From contig VMTD01000107.1 in NCBI GenBank assembly GCA_013791785.1, positions 1 through 53,923 on the forward strand: a DNA stretch of 53,923 bases. Reading direction: 5' to 3'. A program made the translations under genes and the position numbers. The stretch comes from Methanobacteriota archaeon. GTDB lineage: Archaea > Thermoplasmatota > Thermoplasmata > SG8-5. Position 1 is the first letter of the stretch, and every line of letters starts with the position of its first letter. Shown one piece after another: positions 25,745-35,446 of this stretch. The notes beneath the pieces are model-generated. The model saw nothing but the letters and a program-made list of their open reading frames with translations. It had not been told where the DNA came from and did not search any database.

Positions 25745-28095
25745 GTCATCATCTCCCTTACGGTTCTCGCATCGTCCTCTGCGCCCAACCTTTCGAATAT
25801 GGCCAGGGCCCTTGAAAGGTAATCTAACCTATTTTCTGGCATCAGGTCAGCCAGGCCGCGGTACGCCTCTGCCACCTGCCAGTTGAACTTCAGGTCCTCG
25901 GCGAGTTCCAGACATCGCCCGTAATACCTTTTTGCATCTTCAGTTTTGCCCATGGTCCTGTGGGCATCGCCCATGTTGCTGTAGAGTATGGCGATGAGCC
26001 TCTTGTCCGGAATCTTTTCGGCAAACTTCAGGGCGCGAGCGTACCTCTCCAGCGCGGCGGTGCTGTTGCCTGCCTGCCAGTCCAGTATTCCCAGGTTGTT
26101 CAGGGCACGGGCCATGCCTCTCCGGTCGTTCTCCTTCTCGGAAACGGCAAAATCAGATTCGTGGGCCTTCCTGGCGCCTGAAACATCGCCGGACTTCCAC
26201 ATGACCACGCCCAGGCTGCCCTGGAGTTCCGCGATCAGGCATGGCATGGAAGCGATTTTCAGGGCGCGCTCGAATGTCAGGCGGGCCTCTTCGAAATTCC
26301 CGCGCCTGTACTGTATGGCGCCCAGGCGCCTCAGCACATCGGCCTCCTTGTCAGGTTCAAGGTCCGTTGCCAGTTTCAGACATTTCCCGTAGGCTTCCGT
26401 TGCGCCGTCCCAGTCCCCGAGCAAATCAAGTGCGGCCGCCCTGAGATATCCGAGCCGGAAAAGTTCGTCCGCGTTCTGCCAGTCCTCCGGAACAAGAGCA
26501 AGAAATCCGAGAATCTCGTCCACATAGCCGTGACCCAGAAGGGTATTGCCCTGGGTTGCAAGAGCCATAACCGCAGAATCATGGTCAAGGGCCATGAACA
26601 GATGATGGATTTCCTCTACCGAAGCGTCCGCCCCAGCAGAGTGCATATTGTAGAATTCAGCCGCCCGCTCGTGCCTCAAACGCCTCTCGATCGGCGGTTG
26701 CCTGGAGTAATAGAAATCTCTGAGCAGGCCGTGCATGGACCAGCCGCCTCTGTCTGATACTATGCAACGCTTTTTCAGGGCCTCCAGGGTCTCGATGTCC
26801 TCCATGCGCTCCACCAGTGCGTCCGGGCCGACAGGCTCCCTGAACACCGAAAGGAGGTACAGCATTTGGTTTCCAGCATCCGGCAGCGTGCTCCAAATTT
26901 CCCTGGCCAGCATCTGATTTATATCGTCCGGTTCGGCCGTGCCATCGTGGTTTCCGGCCAGGGAAAGGTAGAGAGGATAACCACCGGATTTTTCCGCTAT
27001 CCTGGCAGCATCCTGCTCGGGTATGCCGCGGCTGCGGAGCATCTCCATGCTGGATTCTTTGTCCAGGGGTTCAAGAACAATGTCAGCCACGTTCCCGTGG
27101 TTCATCAATTGATGCGTGCCCAGGAACTCCGGCATCTGCCGCCCCAGGAACCCTAGGCCCAGGTTTTTCGAGGATGTGCTTACGGCAGCCAGCATCTTCA
27201 GGAAGAGGACCATGCTGGCACCCGCGCTCTGGCAATCGTCGAATATCAATATTACTCTGGAAGGCAGGGACATGAGAATGTCCTGGAGGTCGGCCATGTC
27301 AGGAACTTCCCTTGTCTCCAGATACTTTTCGAGCCTGTGGAAACCCGTGGCGGCAAGAAAATCCGCCAGGTGAGAAGATGCGTGACGCGGGCTGCTCCAT
27401 TCGGTAATGCCGTACCAGAACGTTTCGCCGGCGCCGAACTCGGACGCGGCTCGGGCTGCCAGCCATGTTTTTCCGACGCCGGGCATACCGGTCAGAAAAA
27501 GAATTTTCTCTCTGCCGTCGAACAGGCGTTCCAGGGAATCCAGTTCTGGTTTTCGGCCGACGAACATATCCGTTTGTGGAATGTGATTGGGCAGATACGG
27601 CTCCCTGGAAGTGTCGGGAAACTCTATCTCGCCACCGGATGCCAGCAGTGCCAGTCTCGGCAGCGAAAAATCGCGGCCAAGGATTTCTTCCAGGTCCGTG
27701 AGTGGGCCGTCAAAGTTCTGTCCGTCGGGAAGCCTGCATTTTACAACTGCGGAGCCGACGCTTTCCCGGATGTCACGAGCGGCCGATTTCCCGTCAGAGG
27801 TGAGAAAATAGCATTTGCGTCGCCTTCGTTCACCTTTCACCCTGGAGAGATGCTCCTCCGCGGCGCCCTTCCCGATTGCGGCGTCCAGGGACTGGGACAC
27901 ATGGCTGCGCCTTATGCCGATTGCCCTGGAAATACCTGCCTGGGTGAGTTCAATCGGTACCGCGTCCTCGGGAGTATATCTCAGGTGACCCAGCAAATGC
28001 AGCAGGACCGCCTCTCCGGCAGTCACAAGCCTCTTCCTTGTCATCAACCGGGTATCCGTCCGGAATGCAATAAATCTGTCGGTGAAAAGTGACAT
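25741..28095 (-). CDS. wHTH-STAND NTPase-TPR regulator
   Basis: N-terminal HTH (LTQAGISRAIGIRRSHVSQSLDAAIGKG), P-loop GMPGVGKTWLAA, VILIFDDCQ, TPR repeats; 4-bp overlap with the creatininase gene. Confidence 0.85.
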   Translation of the reverse strand: MSLFTDRFIAFRTDTRLMTRKRLVTAGEAVLLHLLGHLRYTPEDAVPIELTQAGISRAIGIRRSHVSQSLDAAIGKGAAEEHLSRVKGERRRRKCYFLTSDGKSAARDIRESVGSAVVKCRLPDGQNFDGPLTDLEEILGRDFSLPRLALLASGGEIEFPDTSREPYLPNHIPQTDMFVGRKPELDSLERLFDGREKILFLTGMPGVGKTWLAARAASEFGAGETFWYGITEWSSPRHASSHLADFLAATGFHRLEKYLETREVPDMADLQDILMSLPSRVILIFDDCQSAGASMVLFLKMLAAVSTSSKNLGLGFLGRQMPEFLGTHQLMNHGNVADIVLEPLDKESSMEMLRSRGIPEQDAARIAEKSGGYPLYLSLAGNHDGTAEPDDINQMLAREIWSTLPDAGNQMLYLLSVFREPVGPDALVERMEDIETLEALKKRCIVSDRGGWSMHGLLRDFYYSRQPPIERRLRHERAAEFYNMHSAGADASVEEIHHLFMALDHDSAVMALATQGNTLLGHGYVDEILGFLALVPEDWQNADELFRLGYLRAAALDLLGDWDGATEAYGKCLKLATDLEPDKEADVLRRLGAIQYRRGNFEEARLTFERALKIASMPCLIAELQGSLGVVMWKSGDVSGARKAHESDFAVSEKENDRRGMARALNNLGILDWQAGNSTAALERYARALKFAEKIPDKRLIAILYSNMGDAHRTMGKTEDAKRYYGRCLELAEDLKFNWQVAEAYRGLADLMPENRLDYLSRALAIFERLGAEDDARTVREMMT

Positions 28096-28162
28096 GTCAA
28101 AAATAGGTTTATACCGCGCCGTCCGAATATTTTACATGCGGGAAACCGCAGGAGGACACAAC

Positions 28163-28645
28163 ATGAAAAGGATATGGAAAAAGAGAGACGAGGGTGTATC
28201 GCCGGTAATAGCGACCATCCTCATGGTGGCCATAACGGTGGTGCTGGCAGCGGTGCTGTACGTTATGGTGATGAACTTGGGCGGCATCGACAAGATAGAG
28301 AAGCCGCTCGGCCTGAACCAGCAGTTCAAGACATCCACGACGGTGAGCCTGCTGATATCCAGCGCATCGTCAGGAGCTCTGATAGACTCAACTGCCGTGT
28401 CAATCACCAAGTCCGGAGTACCCACCGGGGTGGATAACGTGACAGTGTTCACGCCATCCGGGTCCGAGATGGCCTGGTACTCTGACGGTGCCTGGACCTA
28501 TGCCGACGGGTTCGACACGGATACGGCGAAGTTCAACGTGGGTGCCACCGTACTCATAACCGCATCGGCAATATCCAGCGGAGATGTTCTGACCATAAGC
28601 TCCGGACAGAACTACTTCATGCCCACAAGTCTGAATGTGAACTAA
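28163..28645 (+). CDS. Archaeal type IV pilin/archaellin-like protein (class III signal peptide)
   Basis: MKRIWKKRDEGVSPVIATILMVAITVVLAAVLYVMV; AGGAGG upstream. Confidence 0.88.
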   Translation: MKRIWKKRDEGVSPVIATILMVAITVVLAAVLYVMVMNLGGIDKIEKPLGLNQQFKTSTTVSLLISSASSGALIDSTAVSITKSGVPTGVDNVTVFTPSGSEMAWYSDGAWTYADGFDTDTAKFNVGATVLITASAISSGDVLTISSGQNYFMPTSLNVN

Positions 28646-28675
28646 ATTCACACCCCTTTTTCTTTTTTTTATTCT
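28646..28675 (+). terminator. T-rich terminator between convergent genes
   Basis: cccctttttctttttttt right after the pilin stop. Confidence 0.5.
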
Positions 28676-30204
28676 TTCTCTTCTTTTTTCGGAGGCATGA
28701 AATCTTTTATCCTGCACCGGCCGGTCTTCAGATTTGTGACTATCACCTTGCCCGGGTCAGGATGAAAATTATGCATCTTCTGGAAAGGCGTCTGGGACTG
28801 CCAGGCAGAGGCGTTTATCAGAGTTAGTCCCGTAATCCGGTGAACAGCCGTGCGATGCACGTGACCAGTAACCAGTATATCGGGAATCGGATTGATAATC
28901 ATGTAATCCTTGAGCTCGGGCGCCAGGGGCGTCTTTCCGCCGTAGCTCACTGCCAGCAAGCGGCGCTTCAGCATCTCCAGCATGGGCGGTACAGGGTCCT
29001 GGTACTTGATTCCCGGAACGGTGCTCACCAGGTCGTCGATGCTTCTGCCGTGGTAGGCCAGTATCTCGACGCCGGCAATGCTGAAATAACAGGGATTGCC
29101 TATGAATTTGAAATTCGGACCGAAGTATTTCCTGTACCGCTCATCCAGGGCCGGCTGTGGTTCGGACGGCCGCACCGCGTCGTGGTTGCCGGGCTGCATC
29201 AGGACGGTCATGTGTTTCGGAATGTGCCCCATCATGCGGGCAAGTTCCTCGTACTGCTTGTTTATGTCCAGTATACGGAGTTCATCGTCCTGGTTCGGAT
29301 AGATGCCTATGCCGTCCACCAGGTCCCCGGCGACGATGATATATTTCACTCTCTTGGCATCGTCGGAATTTATCCATTCCATGAATCCGGACCAGGCATC
29401 GTTCAGGAAGTGGGAACTTCCGGTATGAATATCGGACATGAAAACAACGTCCAGGTTCTTGGCCGACCGCCTCTGGGTACGGATGACCGGGATCTTGGGC
29501 CTGTGGATGCCCGACGGAATGAACATGTCACTCCTCTTCTCCGAATCGCCCGGACGCCTGGAACCGGCACTTATCTTCCCCACGAAGCCCAGGACCTCGT
29601 CCTTCAGTATCACCTCGCCGATGAGGTCGCTGTCCTTGTGTATCAGCACGAAAAGCTCGCCTGTATCATCCTCAATGGTCATGCCGATATGGCCGTTCTT
29701 CGTCTTGTTCACGTCCATGACCATGCCGATTATCTTTGCCTCCCTGTCCATGAATTTTATCTGGGATATCTTGACGGTGTTGCCCATTTCAACATGACTT
29801 TTGATTATCCGACGGAGAATGCGGTACCGGTCCCGGAAGAACTGGGTGAAGTTCTCGATGGAACCGTCGCAGGTGCTGGTGCCAGTTACGTCCGATATAA
29901 TATGCAGTTCATCGATTATCGTAACAGGGGATTTCGGTGGTTCATCGTCTTCAATCTCGCCGCCCCGGGCAATGAGCTGTTTCTGGGTCCGGGGCGGTTC
30001 GGGAACTGCCGGCGCCTCCGGGATGGGGGGCGATGCAACGTCCTTCAAATCATCGAGCGACAACATGAGAGGCAGGTTCTCCCGACCCTCCAGGAACTGC
30101 CTGACAAAAGCAACGGGGTCCTTCTGGGAAAGAATGAAATTGGCAGCGTCTGGCTCGACAAGAGTGCCATGGTCCAGCAGGACCTTCAAAACCTTTTCCC
30201 TCAT
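28669..30204 (-). CDS. polB: DNA polymerase II (PolD) small subunit DP1
   Basis: OB-fold plus calcineurin-like phosphoesterase motifs DVVFMSDIHTGS, VAGDLVDGIGIYP, MQPGNHDAVR, VTGHVHR. Confidence 0.93.
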   Translation of the reverse strand: MREKVLKVLLDHGTLVEPDAANFILSQKDPVAFVRQFLEGRENLPLMLSLDDLKDVASPPIPEAPAVPEPPRTQKQLIARGGEIEDDEPPKSPVTIIDELHIISDVTGTSTCDGSIENFTQFFRDRYRILRRIIKSHVEMGNTVKISQIKFMDREAKIIGMVMDVNKTKNGHIGMTIEDDTGELFVLIHKDSDLIGEVILKDEVLGFVGKISAGSRRPGDSEKRSDMFIPSGIHRPKIPVIRTQRRSAKNLDVVFMSDIHTGSSHFLNDAWSGFMEWINSDDAKRVKYIIVAGDLVDGIGIYPNQDDELRILDINKQYEELARMMGHIPKHMTVLMQPGNHDAVRPSEPQPALDERYRKYFGPNFKFIGNPCYFSIAGVEILAYHGRSIDDLVSTVPGIKYQDPVPPMLEMLKRRLLAVSYGGKTPLAPELKDYMIINPIPDILVTGHVHRTAVHRITGLTLINASAWQSQTPFQKMHNFHPDPGKVIVTNLKTGRCRIKDFMPPKKEEKE

Positions 30205-30250
30205 GACCCGAAAGATATAACGCGGAACCTCTTAAAATCTTGGATGTTAT

Positions 30251-30443
30251 GTAAGTGGTCACCTTTCAAACCTTATTATTCAGTAATGGCAGATGTGATT
30301 ATCCGGTTGTATGTTGTAATCTGTTCCCGATTCAGTTATATCAAAATTGCATCCCTTATTGTTAAAATTATTTATGACAATAGAAGAGAACTTGGGGATG
30401 CGGACCACTTACCAATGCAAGAGGTTTCGTATCAGTGACCTCT
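30251..30443. mobile_element. GTAAGTGGTC-bounded MITE, copy 2
   Basis: gtaagtggtc (30251-30260) ... ggaccacttac (30402-30412) followed by gcaagaggtttcgtatcagtgacctct; homologous to the reverse complement of 36320-36516. Confidence 0.75.
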
Positions 30444-30536
30444 AATGATGTTATCGGATTTAAGTCCGGAGAACAGTAAGACAATCTCGGCAAAAATTTA
30501 ATAACCATATCAGTATCCATGCAGATATAGCATAGT

Positions 30537-30607
30537 GCCGAGGTAACATAGCGGCTATGTGGGGGCCTGCAGAGCCTCATACGGGAGTTCAACTCTCCCC
30601 CTCGGCT
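30537..30607 (+). tRNA. tRNA-Cys(GCA), intronless
   Basis: GCCGAGG-TA-ACATAGCGGCTATGT-G-GGGGCCTGCAGAGCCTC-ATAC-GGGAGTTCAACTCTCCC-CCTCGGC-T; U73 as expected for Cys. Confidence 0.95.
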
Positions 30608-30800
30608 CTCAACTTCTTTATTGCTTCAATCCGAGCCGAGGGGGAGAGAGTTTATTACAACATCAAACTCGTTTTACCCTCGACTGGTCATTGCTGGAAA
30701 ATGCCCCCGTCTCGGTCTCCCTATCTGCTCTCTAATTTTTACGCGCATTTCCACCCCAAAACCTTTTATTACCCTCCATTATACAACGGAACCGAGAACC

Positions 30801-32144
30801 ATGGTTATGGAAAAGCTGGGCGATTCTCTCAAGAACGTCCTCAGGAAGATCGCGAACGCCTCCCATGTCGACCAGGACCTGGTCAAGGAGATTGTCAGGG
30901 ACATCCAGCGGGCGCTGCTGCAGGCCGACGTGAACGTTCAGCTTGCGCTGAAAATTACCAAGGACATCGAAAGTAGGGCGCTGACTGAGAAGCCGAAGGC
31001 CGGCTCCAACCCCAAGCAGCATGTCATCAGAATCGTCCATGAAGAGCTGGTCAACTTCCTCGGGGAGAAAAGGGAAATCGGCCTGAAGAACCAGGTAATC
31101 ATGATGGTGGGTCTGTACGGCCAGGGAAAAACGACGACCACCGGCAAGCTAGCCAGATACTTCAAGAAGAAAGGTCAGAAAGTGGGGCTCGTCGCGGCTG
31201 ACGTCCATCGCCCCGCAGCGTACGACCAACTTAGCCAGATTGGCGCGCTCATCGAGGTACCGGTGTTCGGCATCCCGGGGGAGAAGAACGCCGCCAAGAT
31301 AGTTAAAGAGGGCATGAAGCATTTCTCCGGGTTCGATGTGATTATTCTGGATACGTCTGGACGTCATTCCCTGGAGAAGGACCTCATCGACGAGATAAAG
31401 GCCATATCCAAGGTGGCGAATCCAACGGAAAAAATTATGATTGTTGACGCGGCAATGGGCCAGCAAGCCGGTCCGCAAGCCAAGGCGTTTCACGATGCTG
31501 TCGGCGTTACGGGGGTCGTCCTGACCAAGCTGGACGGTAGTGCCAAGGGCGGAGGCGCGCTTTCCGCGGTTAATGTGACCGATGCGCCGGTCCTGTTCAT
31601 CGGAACCGGCGAACACATAGAGGACCTGGAGCTCTTCGACCCTTCGAGATTCATATCCCGGTTGCTGGGAATGGGAGATATCCAGTCGCTTCTGGAAGCC
31701 GCAGAGGGCGTCATTGACGAGGACAAGGCCGAGAAGACCATGACCAATATCATGCACGGAAAGTTTTCACTTATTGAAATGCGGGACCAGATGGAGATGC
31801 TGACCAACATGGGGCCGCTGAAGAAGCTCATGAGCATGTTCCCGGGTGCGCCCGCGAATCTGCCAGAGGGCGAGATGGATGCCATGCAGGAGAAGCTTCG
31901 CAAATTCAAGATAATCATGAAATCCATGACCAGGGAGGAACTGGAGGACCCGAAAATTATCAAATCCTCGAGGGTCAAGAGAATAGCCAGGGGCAGCGGC
32001 ATGAGAGTCCAGGACGTTCGCGCGCTACTCGCCCATTACAACACAACCAAGAAGCAGATGAAGGGCCTCATGGGTAACCGCAAGCTCAGGAAACAGCTTC
32101 AGAAGCAGATGAAGGATGGTTCTTTCAGCGGCATGGGGATGTAG
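30801..32144 (+). CDS. srp54: Signal recognition particle 54 kDa protein
   Basis: MVMEKLGDSLKNVLRKIANA; GLYGQGKTTTTGKLA; ILDTSGRH; methionine-rich M domain. Confidence 0.97.
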   Translation: MVMEKLGDSLKNVLRKIANASHVDQDLVKEIVRDIQRALLQADVNVQLALKITKDIESRALTEKPKAGSNPKQHVIRIVHEELVNFLGEKREIGLKNQVIMMVGLYGQGKTTTTGKLARYFKKKGQKVGLVAADVHRPAAYDQLSQIGALIEVPVFGIPGEKNAAKIVKEGMKHFSGFDVIILDTSGRHSLEKDLIDEIKAISKVANPTEKIMIVDAAMGQQAGPQAKAFHDAVGVTGVVLTKLDGSAKGGGALSAVNVTDAPVLFIGTGEHIEDLELFDPSRFISRLLGMGDIQSLLEAAEGVIDEDKAEKTMTNIMHGKFSLIEMRDQMEMLTNMGPLKKLMSMFPGAPANLPEGEMDAMQEKLRKFKIIMKSMTREELEDPKIIKSSRVKRIARGSGMRVQDVRALLAHYNTTKKQMKGLMGNRKLRKQLQKQMKDGSFSGMGM

Positions 32145-32732
32145 ATGACGACGTTCGTTGTCATAGGCCACAAAGTCACCACCGAGGGAAAATTTTCACT
32201 TAACGACCTTTCCGGCTCCACGGGACGATTGGACGTGCTTCTCAGGTGCGTGAATTCGGCCTTCATGCTTTCAAACAGCATTCGGAGAGATGTTGAACTT
32301 TACCTGGTCCTGCTGGGCGAACCGCGACCGCCGGTAATGATACATCTCAAAGGCCAGGAACTGAAATACCTCAACCCGGACGAACGCTCGACAGGCGCAC
32401 TGGTGAAGAACGCCCTGATGAAGACGGCGAACGACGTTTGGCAGAAATCCACCCCAGGGATATACGTGGCGAGAAAAAATCTGGCGGATGTGCTGGCTGA
32501 GTTCACAGGCAGGAGAATAGTCTATCTGAAAGAAGAAGGCTCTTCTGTTTCCGATGCCGCTTTGACAGGAAACGATATTTTCATACTGGGCGGCAAGGAT
32601 GACCTCACTTCGGAGGAAGAGGAAATAATTCAGAACTGGCCCAACACTCTGAAAATCTCGCTGGGGCCCATAAGCCTTCACGCAGACCATTGCATCACGG
32701 TGGCGCTGAATAGGCTGGACAATTCATCGTAG
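32145..32732 (+). CDS. trmY: tRNA (pseudouridine54-N1)-methyltransferase
   Basis: SPOUT-family sequence MTTFVVIGHKVTTEGKFSLNDLSGSTGRLDVLLRCVNSAF; starts immediately after the SRP54 stop. Confidence 0.9.
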   Translation: MTTFVVIGHKVTTEGKFSLNDLSGSTGRLDVLLRCVNSAFMLSNSIRRDVELYLVLLGEPRPPVMIHLKGQELKYLNPDERSTGALVKNALMKTANDVWQKSTPGIYVARKNLADVLAEFTGRRIVYLKEEGSSVSDAALTGNDIFILGGKDDLTSEEEEIIQNWPNTLKISLGPISLHADHCITVALNRLDNSS

Positions 32733-33971
32733 ATTCTTGCCGGTTCTCTCAAGGACCAGTTCCCCGCCGCGGATTATCATGTTTCCCCTGAGCATAACGC
32801 CTGCCGGGAAGATGGCATCGAAACCACCGAAGGGCGTCCAGCCGCATTTGGAATGGAGGTTGGCGGCATCAATTTTTATCATATTGTCCAAATCGTAAAA
32901 AGCAATGTCCGCATCATAGCCCAGTTCGATACGTCCTTTCTTCAGACCGAACAGGCCCGCGGGAAGCTGGGAGCACATGTCCTGCACTGCGGAATGTTTC
33001 AGCATGCCTTTCTGGGCCAGGGCAAGCATCAGCGGGACACGGGTTTCAACGCCGGGGATTCCGGACGGGGCGATGGTGAAGTCGAGAGATTTCTCATCGG
33101 CGGCGTGGGGCGCGTGGTCGCTGGCTATGATGGCCCGGCCTGTTTTCAGAACGTCGAAGAGCCGGTCCGCGATGGCCCTTTTCCGTAGGGGCGGATTGAC
33201 CTTGCCATTGGTGCCCAGGTCCATGGATTCATCCAGAAGAACGTGATGCGGCGTAATCTCGAAGGTCGCCTTTCCCTTACGGGCCATGTCCACGCTGTCC
33301 GTCGTGGTCAAATGGGCAAGGTTAAGTTTAACCGGTGATTCTATGGACAGAATTTTTTTCACGGCTTCTGTCTCGGCCCTCATGTTCCTGATGAGATTGT
33401 GCCTGTGGAGGTCGGTACATTCCTCCCTGGCGAACAACTCGGGGTCCTCGGCATGAACGGTTACGACGCGGCCGGCCAGATGTCCGGAGTTGAGCAGTAT
33501 CTCCGGCGGGGAAGTGGTCGCCACAGTGGCAGTGGTGTCCGCCATGAAGAGTTTGAATCCGATTGCCAGCTTGGTCATCTTCTCTATTTCATCGACATCG
33601 GACAGTTGGCCGAAAAGCCCGAAATCCACATTGGCCTTGTCCGCAACCAGGTCAAGTTTTTCTTCAAGGGCGCGAACGGTTGTGACGGCGGGTTCCGTAT
33701 TCGGCATGTCAAGAATAGTTGTTGTTCCGCCGAAGGCCGCTGACCTGGTACCGGTGAAGAAATCCTCCTTTTTCTCGAATCCAGGCTCCCGCATGTGGGT
33801 GTGGATGTCCACCCCGCCGGGGAGTGCCAAGTAATCCTCAAAATGAAATTCTTTTTCCCCGCGGAGGTTCGGTTTCACCGCAGAAATTTTACCGTTGTCG
33901 ATGCCGATGCTGACATTCCTGAAAGTGCTACCATGGACAATCCTGGTTTTGATGACGAGCTCATGCGCCAT
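32724..33971 (-). CDS. pyrC: Dihydroorotase
   Basis: GGVDIHTHMREPG, DMPNTEPAVTT, SDHAPH motifs; start at MAHELVIK. Confidence 0.93.
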   Translation of the reverse strand: MAHELVIKTRIVHGSTFRNVSIGIDNGKISAVKPNLRGEKEFHFEDYLALPGGVDIHTHMREPGFEKKEDFFTGTRSAAFGGTTTILDMPNTEPAVTTVRALEEKLDLVADKANVDFGLFGQLSDVDEIEKMTKLAIGFKLFMADTTATVATTSPPEILLNSGHLAGRVVTVHAEDPELFAREECTDLHRHNLIRNMRAETEAVKKILSIESPVKLNLAHLTTTDSVDMARKGKATFEITPHHVLLDESMDLGTNGKVNPPLRKRAIADRLFDVLKTGRAIIASDHAPHAADEKSLDFTIAPSGIPGVETRVPLMLALAQKGMLKHSAVQDMCSQLPAGLFGLKKGRIELGYDADIAFYDLDNMIKIDAANLHSKCGWTPFGGFDAIFPAGVMLRGNMIIRGGELVLERTGKNLR

Positions 33972-34587
33972 CCAGCACCTTCCTGGTGACAGTGCCCCTG
34001 GGCTTCTCCTCGCCGAAAACCTCTCCCGTGAATGTGGATAGTTTGGTCTTTGGGTCCTGCCAGGCATCTCCGAAAAGGCCGGCTTTCTTGCAGGTGTAGG
34101 CCAGAAATTCCTCCACGCCCCAGCCCTGTTCCACCGGTACCTGGGGCAGAAGCAGGCCGCTGAACCCGCCCCGTTCCACTATGAGACCGTGATGGCCAAT
34201 CTTGATCTGGGTGAGATAATCCTTCGGATTCTTGACTGCCAGCGGCACGGGCGGAGTGAGAAGGCTCACTTCAACAGTTATGCCATCCAATTCGTTATCC
34301 TTCAGTGGCTTGAAACGGGGATCTCTTGTTGCTTCCCTGGCTGCTCTGACAAGCGCTTCCTTCAGCGGAAAATACGGGCCTGGATAGCCTATGCAGCCCC
34401 TGAGCTCATGCTTCGGGTAGGTGCTCAAAGTAACGAACGCACCGGATTCCGCAAGAAATTTTTCCGGGACCGGGATATCCGGCATCGGTATGCGCTTCAC
34501 CGCATTGTCAATGGACGCCCTGGCCAGTCGGACAGCAAGGGCTCCGTCCTCTTCCTCATACATGATTGGGATATTGCGGTCATGCAT
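33961..34587 (-). CDS. AMMECR1 family protein
   Basis: GAFVTLSTYPKHELRGCIGYPGPYFPLKEALVRAAREAT. Confidence 0.93.
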   Translation of the reverse strand: MHDRNIPIMYEEEDGALAVRLARASIDNAVKRIPMPDIPVPEKFLAESGAFVTLSTYPKHELRGCIGYPGPYFPLKEALVRAAREATRDPRFKPLKDNELDGITVEVSLLTPPVPLAVKNPKDYLTQIKIGHHGLIVERGGFSGLLLPQVPVEQGWGVEEFLAYTCKKAGLFGDAWQDPKTKLSTFTGEVFGEEKPRGTVTRKVLDGA

Positions 34588-34594
34588 AAAACGA

Positions 34595-35140
34595 TTATGC
34601 CTTTTTTTCAGGCCAACGGAGATAGAGCATGAAAAGGATTATGCAGATTATTATAAGTATGGTTATAATAATATTTACCAGGGTCCAGACATTGCGCTCG
34701 ACAGTTATGGTGCCGGTTATGGTTACAGGGCCGACTGGTGCAGCGCCGGCCTCGGTGTTGGCCGTGTTGTCCATCAGAAGGACATAATCATTGGCTATCA
34801 GGGAATCGTAAGTATACACGATGCCCTGGCAATTCTCCGAGGACTGGCCCCCGAGATAGTAAAGGGATGGGAAGTTCAGGCTGCCGGAAACACTGGCCGC
34901 ATAGACATTGTAAGCCGTGATATTCGTCAGGTAAAAATCCGCAGGGCCGCCGCTTGTCACGGCCAGGTCAACGATGAGACGGTCGCCGGCCTTCATGGGA
35001 ACGAGATATGCTGCATCCTGGCCGGATTGCAGGGTGACGGAAATATCATGGGTGCCGTAATCCAGTTCGGTGAGGGCGGCAACGGATGGGGCGAGGAGAA
35101 CGGCCAGGACTATTACTGCCAGAATCTTCGGGGCATGCAT
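34595..35140 (-). CDS. Small secreted/membrane protein with C-terminal TM anchor
   Basis: Signal peptide MHAPKILAVIVLAVLLAPSVAAL and C-terminal TM IIITILIIICIILFMLYL. Confidence 0.6.
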   Translation of the reverse strand: MHAPKILAVIVLAVLLAPSVAALTELDYGTHDISVTLQSGQDAAYLVPMKAGDRLIVDLAVTSGGPADFYLTNITAYNVYAASVSGSLNFPSLYYLGGQSSENCQGIVYTYDSLIANDYVLLMDNTANTEAGAAPVGPVTITGTITVERNVWTLVNIIITILIIICIILFMLYLRWPEKKA

Positions 35141-35224
35141 GGACATAATCATTGCAGGAGGATATAAAACATCATTGGATTGGAAAATATGATTATATGT
35201 CCTGTTACGCATGTCACTTTTTCG

Positions 35225-35403
35225 TTAGTATTCAGTGAAATGAAGCTATGATAACGATTGTAGATTGTAGATTGACGATTGTAGATTTACGACGGATTGA
35301 CGGCGTTGCATATTATCAACAAAAATCTAAAATCTAAATTCTAAAATCTAAAATCTAAAATCTAAATTCTAAAATCTAAAATTTCAGAAAACTGAACTCT
35401 TAC
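35225..35403. repeat. TGTAGAT / ATCTAAA iteron inverted-repeat element, copy 3 with terminal inverted repeats
   Basis: ttagtattcagtgaaatgaa ... acgattgtagattgtagatt ... acgacggattgacggcgttgcatatt ... aaatctaaaatctaaattctaaaatcta ... tttcagaaaactgaactcttac. Confidence 0.8.
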
Positions 35404-35446
35404 GATTTTTCACAGATTATTTATACAATCCTGCCAATCCCACCCC

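Noticed and set aside
28840-30438. 532-aa plus-strand ORF antisense to DP1
   Set aside because: Shadow ORF caused by codon bias opposite a well-supported polymerase subunit; no recognisable motifs.
30621-30800. 60-aa N-terminal extension of the SRP54 ORF
   Set aside because: Contains the tRNA-Cys inverted arm and leader; SRP54 homology starts at MVMEKLGDSL (30801).
35253-35385. Possible CRISPR array (ATCTAAA tandem repeats)
   Set aside because: Repeat unit only 7-8 bp with no spacers and no cas genes; it is an iteron inverted-repeat element.
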